NCBI GenBank assembly: GCA_024280475.1
Contig: JAJRQA010000268.1
Location: forward strand, 1-47,350
Length of the DNA stretch: 47,350 nt
Direction: 5' to 3'
DNA from: Alphaproteobacteria bacterium
GTDB lineage: Bacteria > Pseudomonadota > Alphaproteobacteria > Rhizobiales > JAKIUO01
The notes under the pieces are model-generated. The model was not told the DNA's origin. It was given only the letters and a program-made list of their open reading frames with translations, and searched no databases. The position numbers were made by a program, and so were the translations under genes. This document shows, piece by piece, positions 42,635 through 47,350 of this stretch. Position 1 is the first letter of the stretch. Every line of letters begins with the position of its first letter.

Positions 42635-43840
42635 ATGTTTAAGAGATTAAATTCTGTCAGCTATCCAATGGCTTGCCTTGTCGCTGCTGTCTTGTTCTTC
42701 GCCACGCCTGTGAAAAATGCACAAGCAGGTGATACGGACGATGCGAGCAGGACCATGACCTTTAATCCCTATGTGGATGTTTCCACAGGATATGACAGCA
42801 ATCTGGACGGGCTGGTCAGCAATCCCACAGCTTCGGGTTTCGTCAAGGTTGAGGCAGGGTTCAGCTGGAAAACTTATGTTGGCCCTCAGCTTTTTTCCTC
42901 TTTTGGCAAAATACGCAATTTTGACTACAATAATCTTGATGTGAACAATAGATATGATCTGGAGGCGGCGCTTGGCTGGCGGCTGAAGATTGATGACAAC
43001 CAGACGCTTAAAGCAGGGGCCTCCTTTTATCGAGATCATATTGCCTTGTCGAAAGCCGATCTGTTTGACAGTTTCATTGACTACAGGATTAGCAAAGAAC
43101 AATATTCCCTACGCCTCAAGGGGAAGATACACACCGAGCTCAACACGAGCGCTGATGGTGCCATAGGCAGTGAAACCATTGATGTTTTCAATATTTCCCG
43201 CAATCAGGCTTTTGATTATCACCGCCCCGAGGCGACTTTGAATTTACTTATGCTCAAGCAGCTGCCAGTCCAGCCCTTTTTTATTGGTGGTATATATCAT
43301 GCAAATTATTTTCACGAGGTTGCCGCCCCTGTATTGACGCGAGAAGCGCGAGGCTATTATACAATTGGCGGCGCGCGCATCAAACTGGGGAATGATTTTC
43401 GTGTTGATTTGGGCATGCGCTATAATCGCCGCTTCACGCAAGACAAGCTTGTTACGCATGGCATGAGTAACTATTTTGACGGGCGCTTGCGTTGGTTGCC
43501 GTTTGAAAATCTGAAAATTACCGCAGGCGTCGAACGTAAATTTTCTGAAACAACTGCTTTATTCGGCGTGTTTGATGATGTGAAAATCTATACGCTTGGC
43601 GCAGACTGGTCTTTACGCGACAACGTCTTGCTGCATCTTTCTGGAAAGAAGGAAGTCAAGGATCCGTTTGGTGATGATCTGCTTTACACAATATATACGC
43701 TGAAGGCGACTGCCAGCTATCGTCCCAAAGAGCAGCTGGAAATATATGGCGAATTTTTGGGTAAATTTGTTGATGAAGAGTTCTTCAATGAAAATTATGA
43801 GCGCTACACAATCGAAGTAGGCGTTCGCATGAATTTTTAA
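42635..43840 (+). CDS. Outer-membrane beta-barrel protein (BBP2_2-like)
   Basis: This protein of about 401 residues has a signal peptide (to about 31) and repeated amphipathic beta strands ending in a C-terminal Phe (RYTIEVGVRMNF), typical of outer membrane barrels. The opening FNPYVDVSTGYDSNLDG resembles BBP2_2 barrels. These often sit near exopolysaccharide genes, but none are here. The ATG at 42635 follows a TTG. Confidence 0.82.
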   Translation: MFKRLNSVSYPMACLVAAVLFFATPVKNAQAGDTDDASRTMTFNPYVDVSTGYDSNLDGLVSNPTASGFVKVEAGFSWKTYVGPQLFSSFGKIRNFDYNNLDVNNRYDLEAALGWRLKIDDNQTLKAGASFYRDHIALSKADLFDSFIDYRISKEQYSLRLKGKIHTELNTSADGAIGSETIDVFNISRNQAFDYHRPEATLNLLMLKQLPVQPFFIGGIYHANYFHEVAAPVLTREARGYYTIGGARIKLGNDFRVDLGMRYNRRFTQDKLVTHGMSNYFDGRLRWLPFENLKITAGVERKFSETTALFGVFDDVKIYTLGADWSLRDNVLLHLSGKKEVKDPFGDDLLYTIYTLKATASYRPKEQLEIYGEFLGKFVDEEFFNENYERYTIEVGVRMNF

Positions 43841-43936
43841 CGTCCTATTTCATTTCATTAATGTATTGCTGTCGAATACAAATCTATTTGATGATGAAAC
43901 ACTGCGCTGACCTATCTTTGAAAAACCCTCAAGCCG

Positions 43937-43973
43937 AACAATCCGCATCTGTAATTAACGGTTGCGGATTGTT
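43937..43973 (+). terminator. Terminator of the barrel gene
   Basis: AACAATCCGCA and TGCGGATTGTT form a perfect 11-bp stem with a 15-base loop, followed by TTGTATT. It is about 97 bases past the barrel gene stop. Confidence 0.75.
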
Positions 43974-44186
43974 TTGTATTGCCGCCATAATCGTACCCAT
44001 ACCAGTAAAAAATCGGTGGCTTTGCTGTCTTGCGAGCTTGTCAGATTTGCGACAGAAACGTCTCAGTCTTCTGCCTGTTTGGCAACGATGTTTCCAAAAC
44101 GGGGCAACGCAAGTTCAAGCTGATATTTAAAAGAATTAGTCGTCTTTGATCTGTTTCAAAAAGCATTAAAAAGTTGAGTAATAAAA

Positions 44187-44774
44187 TGTATCACTGCGAA
44201 CATGCAAGCATTGAAATTCTACCGTCCGAATTGGCGCTCTATGGACCCAAACTTATTCGCAGCGTTGGTACGGAAAACACACATCTTGATAAAACACGTG
44301 TTTTTGTGTAGCGATGGCTGCTGCGATTACGGTGATCATTGCCTCGCAGCTTGACTTCTCGATTGCACGCAACCGGTTGTGATTATCCCTATCCCAGAAC
44401 AAAGGATAGGTGCATTTTCGGTCGGGATGAAAGTAATGGTTTATCCTATTGATTCAGAGGATGCGCTGCCAGGTACAATTAAATACATATCGAGCGGCAC
44501 CCTGATTGGTTATGACAAAACCATCCAGATGCAGCAAATTCTCCTGCTGAATGGCAAGCGTGCAATTATCAGTCTGGATCATGGTATGCAGGAGACAAAA
44601 GGGGAGCAATCTTGTGAAACATCACGCAAGGCGGTGGTGATTATTCATAATAGACTGCAGCCAACAGGCGGGAGTTGGCTCAGCTCTCTACTGGGCCTGG
44701 AATCCTCCAAAATAGATCACAAAATTTCCACACTGTTCGGGGCACCTGTCGCTAGCAGCTCGGGAAAATCTTGA
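44187..44774 (+). pseudogene. Possible HlyD-like adaptor remnant
   Basis: An ATG frame at 44187 (MYHCEHASIEILPSEL) stops at a TAG near 44309 and does not continue. A second frame from 44379 to 44774 encodes a segment resembling the end of HlyD-type adaptors (FSVGMKVMVYPIDSEDALPGTIKYI). Hydrophobic codons in between are interrupted by stops. The reading as a broken adaptor gene is by eye; 44379-44774 could alternatively be a small intact gene. Confidence 0.4.
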
Positions 44775-44822
44775 GCACTTAATAAATTACGCGACCTTTG
44801 TAAGATTGCTGACAGTCAAAAA

Positions 44823-45035
44823 ATGCTAACATTTCTCCAAGGTCAATGGAGTTTGCAATGCCGCGTACACACTGTTGACCTTATGGGCACGTTGTGGGAA
44901 TTAGAGTGCGTGCTCATGGCGAATAGGCGTAGCGAATATACCGCCCCCCGCCACCTAGCAAGGAGAGATTGGATCCGCTCAATCTTTCCTTGCAAAGGCT
45001 TGGAATTGCTGAGAATGGCGCATTTCCAATGGTGA
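44823..45035 (+). pseudogene. Possible C39-like peptidase remnant of a peptide exporter
   Basis: Pieces in shifted frames match the start of NHLM-type bacteriocin peptidase/ABC transporters (pattern TPTVLQMEAVECGAA). Found are TFLQ, then ATGGAG, then a Cys-x-Ala-Ala (VCNAAYTLL in another frame), then GTLWELECVLMANRRSEYTAP like G-x-x-V-x-LEEL...NR-R. RMAHFQW resembles the later HWN-x-x-HF. Several frameshifts are needed. Together with the preceding adaptor-like remnant this is the expected gene order. Confidence 0.45.
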
Positions 45036-45087
45036 CATCTGACAGATTTAAGATGAATTTCCCTTCAACAATTTGGCGACTACCGAG

Positions 45088-45228
45088 CAGGCCGCTCCAT
45101 CGAAGGCCCGCGCTGGCGCGGATTAGCCGTGAGATATAAAAGGACACACCAATCAGAGCCCAAGCTGGCGACGGCCGAACAGGCCGCTCCATCGAAGGCC
45201 CGCGCTGGCGCGGATTAGCCGTGAGATA
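45088..45228 (-). repeat. Two 49-bp exact copies of the dispersed repeat
   Basis: The segments 45088-45136 and 45180-45228 are identical over 49 bases, with a 92-base period. The repeat contains a short hairpin CCGCG-CTGG-CGCGG. Read on the minus strand it begins TCTCACGGCTAAT and contains GGCCTTCGATGGAGCGG, matching the copies at 16777 and 35690. It ends 7 bases from the tRNA 3' end. Confidence 0.9.
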
Positions 45229-45235
45229 AGAAAAA

Positions 45236-45311
45236 TGGTGCCGGCACCAAGAATCGAACTCGGGACCTACTGATTACAAATCAGCCGCTCTACCATCTGA
45301 GCTATACCGGC
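45236..45311 (-). tRNA. tRNA-Thr (anticodon TGT)
   Basis: The minus strand gives acceptor GCCGGTA pairing with TGCCGGC. The D arm is GCTC...GAGC, the anticodon arm CTGAT-TTGTAAT-CAG centres on TGT, the variable loop is AGGTC, and the T arm has GTTCGATTC. A CCA end is encoded at 45236-45238. TGT reads ACA and related Thr codons. Confidence 0.97.
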
Positions 45312-45560
45312 ATTGGGGTGGTGTGTGTGAGGGGGCAAAAGCCAAGACCTGAACACCAAAACCCCTATTGTTGCTTGAACAAGTGGAACGTATAACCGTT
45401 TCAAACCAGTGTGACAAGTCCTGTTGATGATCCGCTTCAAACAGCCTGTGGACGTTGTTGCCAAGGGGGGCTGCTTCAATTTGGTCATTGGGAATTTACT
45501 TGAGATCGCTCAATATAAGCCCCTATAATCACCAGAACATCATTTTCCGGGAGATCAATT

Positions 45561-45905
45561 ATGCCGATTTTGCTGAAACTGCTTTTGCGCCACCTTGTAA
45601 TGGGCATTGCTGCGGGCTGGGTGACGCTTGGCATGTTGCTGTTTGTCAATATTGGCGGGCTGCGCACGGTCCTGTTTGGGGCGTCCGACCCAATTTTGGC
45701 ACTTATATTACTGGCGTTTGGATTTACCATTACTTTTGGGTCATTGGCCATGGGGGCGGCGATTATGACACTGCCTTATGGTGGGGATCATGGCAAAGGC
45801 GGCGGGCTCAAGATTGACAATATCATGACGCGGCTCAAGCAGGGGCTGCCAAAGATTGAAGCCGATCGGGATCTGGTGCCTGTGCCCGCCAAACATAAAT
45901 CCTGA
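45561..45905 (+). CDS. Small integral membrane protein, unknown
   Basis: The 114-residue protein has two membrane helices (RHLVMGIAAGWVTLGMLLFV and ILALILLAFGFTITFGSLAMGAAIM) and a charged C-terminal tail. GGGAGA lies upstream of the ATG. It is 40 bases upstream of the DsbA-family gene and likely cotranscribed with it. Confidence 0.7.
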   Translation: MPILLKLLLRHLVMGIAAGWVTLGMLLFVNIGGLRTVLFGASDPILALILLAFGFTITFGSLAMGAAIMTLPYGGDHGKGGGLKIDNIMTRLKQGLPKIEADRDLVPVPAKHKS

Positions 45906-45945
45906 GTGAAATAGCCGCCCTTGTGGCGGGTGAGCAGGAGTAAAA

Positions 45946-46641
45946 ATGTCATCTTCCACTAAAAGCCAGCGCCAGTTGATCTATTTCGCTGATCCCATGT
46001 GTTCCTGGTGCTGGGGTTTTTCGCCGGTCATTGAGCGCATTGCGGAAGAATTTGGCAAAGATTTGCCGATCAAGGTCGTTATGGGTGGACTGCGGGCTGG
46101 CAATACTGTTCCCATGGATCAGGCGATGAAAAACGATATTGAAAGCCATTGGCGCCATGTTCATGAGCGTTCAAAGCAGCCATTCGATCATTCATTTTTT
46201 GATCGCGATGGTTTTGTCTATGACACGGGACCGGCTTGCCGGGCGCTTGTCGCGGCGAGGCGCGCAGAGCCCGGGTGCGAGCTGGCATTTTTGAAAACAC
46301 TTCATGAAGCCTTTTATAAAAATGGGGTGGATCTTACCGATGGTTCGCAGCTGATGCAGTTGGCCATAGATTTTGGCTTTTCGAGCGAGCAGTTTGCACA
46401 GGCTTTTTCGGGAGACGAGTGTTCAGCAGAGCTCGCCAATGATTTTAGTCTGGTGCTCAATAATGGCATCCGCGCTTTTCCTGCCTTGCTTGGTGGCAGC
46501 GAAGCGGACGGGTTCATGGCGATCACCCACGGCTATAAGAGCTTTGAAGATCTGGAGCCATCGCTAAAGCGGCTTTTGTCGGCCGATACATTACCAAATG
46601 GCTTGATGCCCGGTGCGCCCGGCGATCAATGCGCGATCTAA
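45946..46641 (+). CDS. DsbA-family (FrnE-like) thiol oxidoreductase
   Basis: The 231-residue protein has a thioredoxin fold with an active-site CSWC (Cys19, Cys22, in ADPMCSWCWGF) and a cis-Pro loop RAFPALL. There is no signal peptide, so it acts in the cytoplasm, like FrnE or 2-hydroxychromene isomerase-type relatives. The exact thiol reaction is not predictable. AGGAG precedes the ATG. Confidence 0.88.
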   Translation: MSSSTKSQRQLIYFADPMCSWCWGFSPVIERIAEEFGKDLPIKVVMGGLRAGNTVPMDQAMKNDIESHWRHVHERSKQPFDHSFFDRDGFVYDTGPACRALVAARRAEPGCELAFLKTLHEAFYKNGVDLTDGSQLMQLAIDFGFSSEQFAQAFSGDECSAELANDFSLVLNNGIRAFPALLGGSEADGFMAITHGYKSFEDLEPSLKRLLSADTLPNGLMPGAPGDQCAI

Positions 46642-46857
46642 TGCGCACCTATGACTAGAATATAGCGATAAAACGAGTAATATTGCGCAAGCGGTTTTGA
46701 AGGCCCTCATATACTATCAAAATACGCGCCTTTCGATAGTTATAGAAGGGGGTTGATAGCACTCTGATTATTCCCAAAAATGTGCCACTCGCCTATATTT
46801 TAGGAAGGGTGACCGGCTCGATCGGTCAAATACAGGTAGATATAAAGGACGAAGATC

Positions 46858-47217
46858 ATGAGAACGCTAATCATCACAATGGCAATGGTATTTTTCGGTT
46901 TTTCGAGTGCGCAGGCAGGATGTTCCAATCGTTCAACGCAGGCGGCTATGAATAAATGCGCGCACAATGCCTATAAGAGCACCGATAGCAGAATGAACCG
47001 CGTCTATCGTATGGCCATGAAAGTCCAGCGCAGTGGTGAAAAGCAGGCCCTGCGCAAGGCTCAACGCTCCTGGGTATCGTATCGTAACAAAGCCTGTAAA
47101 TCGTACTCAAATCTGGGGAGTGCCGGTTCGACCCGCCCGCTGCTGTATAGCGATTGTCTTACCAGGCTGACCAGTGAACGGACCAAAATGCTGGAGCTGC
47201 AGACAATGCGGTTCTAA
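46858..47217 (+). CDS. LprI-like (DUF1311) secreted protein
   Basis: The 119-residue exported protein has a signal peptide ending AQA-GC and four cysteines (Cys22, and in MNKCAHN, KACKSY and SDCLTRL) likely forming two disulphides. The segment RKAQRSWVSYRNKACK is the hallmark of the LprI/DUF1311 domain, found in lysozyme-inhibitor-like proteins. AAGGACG precedes the ATG. Confidence 0.85.
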   Translation: MRTLIITMAMVFFGFSSAQAGCSNRSTQAAMNKCAHNAYKSTDSRMNRVYRMAMKVQRSGEKQALRKAQRSWVSYRNKACKSYSNLGSAGSTRPLLYSDCLTRLTSERTKMLELQTMRF

Positions 47218-47350
47218 TAGGGGCTGCTTCTTTGAGCGAAAAGCTGGCGACACCTTACTCGATTGATGAAGGTTTCGCCAGCTGCTCCAAGGCTGATACC
47301 CACGATATAGGCGACCAGGTCCGACCATAAAAAACCAAAACCCAGCACCA
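47214..47350 (-). CDS. Possible VanZ-like protein, C-terminal part
   Basis: An open minus-strand frame runs off the window edge and ends with TAG at 47214-47216. It encodes LGFGFLWSDLVAYIVGISLGAAGE and a short Arg/Gln tail, resembling the last helix of VanZ-like membrane proteins. Its stop overlaps the LprI-like stop in a convergent layout. Confidence 0.4.
   Translation of the reverse strand, partial: VLGFGFLWSDLVAYIVGISLGAAGETFINRVRCRQLFAQRSSPY

Noticed and set aside
43861-44130. 89-residue frame after the barrel gene
   Set aside because: It spans the terminator hairpin, is Cys/Leu-rich and has no ribosome site.
45088-45228. CRISPR-like repeats
   Set aside because: Only two units with a 49-base repeat, related to dispersed copies elsewhere, and no cas genes.
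45236-45311. tRNA-Thr as an attachment site for an island
   Set aside because: No integrase gene and no second copy of the tRNA end were seen in the window.

Overview
The window looks like a chromosomal stretch of an alphaproteobacterium, probably of the Hyphomicrobiales (Rhizobiales) type. Supporting evidence is a DnaX with only one cysteine left in its zinc-module region, a small bacterial SRP RNA, a dnaX-ybaB-recR cluster, an ffh-rpsP-rimM cluster with a long Ala/Glu-rich tail on S16, a RimM and Ffh of alphaproteobacterial look, and a NifU-like/cupin/yidD operon. No rRNA, prophage, plasmid replication gene, intact insertion sequence or CRISPR array was seen. One tRNA (Thr, anticodon TGT) and one SRP RNA are present.

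Layout. 1-2.6 kb: a three-gene operon (Fe-S scaffold-like, cupin, yidD) facing a cation diffusion facilitator across a shared hairpin terminator. 2.8-11.5 kb: an RND efflux adaptor and permease, then a large secreted TPR-CHAT protein, a lipoprotein and a small membrane protein. 11.5-16.5 kb: a LuxR-type quorum receptor without a synthase, a membrane-anchored sugar dehydrogenase-like beta-propeller, a TIGR00266/AIM24 protein and a CaCA antiporter. 16.6-19.2 kb: SRP RNA, a LysE-type exporter, a DMT exporter and a GYF_2-domain protein. 19.4-22.9 kb: dnaX, ybaB, an RRM protein and recR. 22.9-25.3 kb: an AT-rich two-gene cassette (membrane-tethered ParA-like ATPase plus small partner), a palindromic repeat and a decayed second copy of the recR 3' end. 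25.8-33.1 kb: a TAXI-type binding protein with a histone-like basic segment, an ACT-domain protein, an unknown protein, a membrane caspase-fold (C13) peptidase, 5-formyl-THF cyclo-ligase and a DUF900-like hydrolase. 33.1-35.7 kb: rimM, rpsP, ffh. 36.2-41.7 kb: an ECF sigma/anti-sigma pair, a cytochrome c' and a PepSY/response regulator/histidine kinase operon divergent from an Asp-rich secreted protein. 42-47 kb: small secreted proteins, an outer-membrane barrel, remnants that look like a RiPP/bacteriocin export system, tandem repeats next to tRNA-Thr, a DsbA-family oxidoreductase and an LprI-like protein.

The most unusual parts are: (1) the region downstream of recR, where a ParA-like cassette lies between the intact gene and a diverged, stop-containing copy of its last 60 or so codons; (2) a dispersed repeat family found beside the SRP RNA gene, in front of ffh and beside tRNA-Thr; (3) TGACAG boxes, including three in tandem at one-helical-turn spacing, around the PepSY two-component locus; (4) decayed HlyD-like and C39-peptidase-like reading frames that suggest a lost peptide-export locus. 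All functional statements come from reading motifs by eye; no database search was run.
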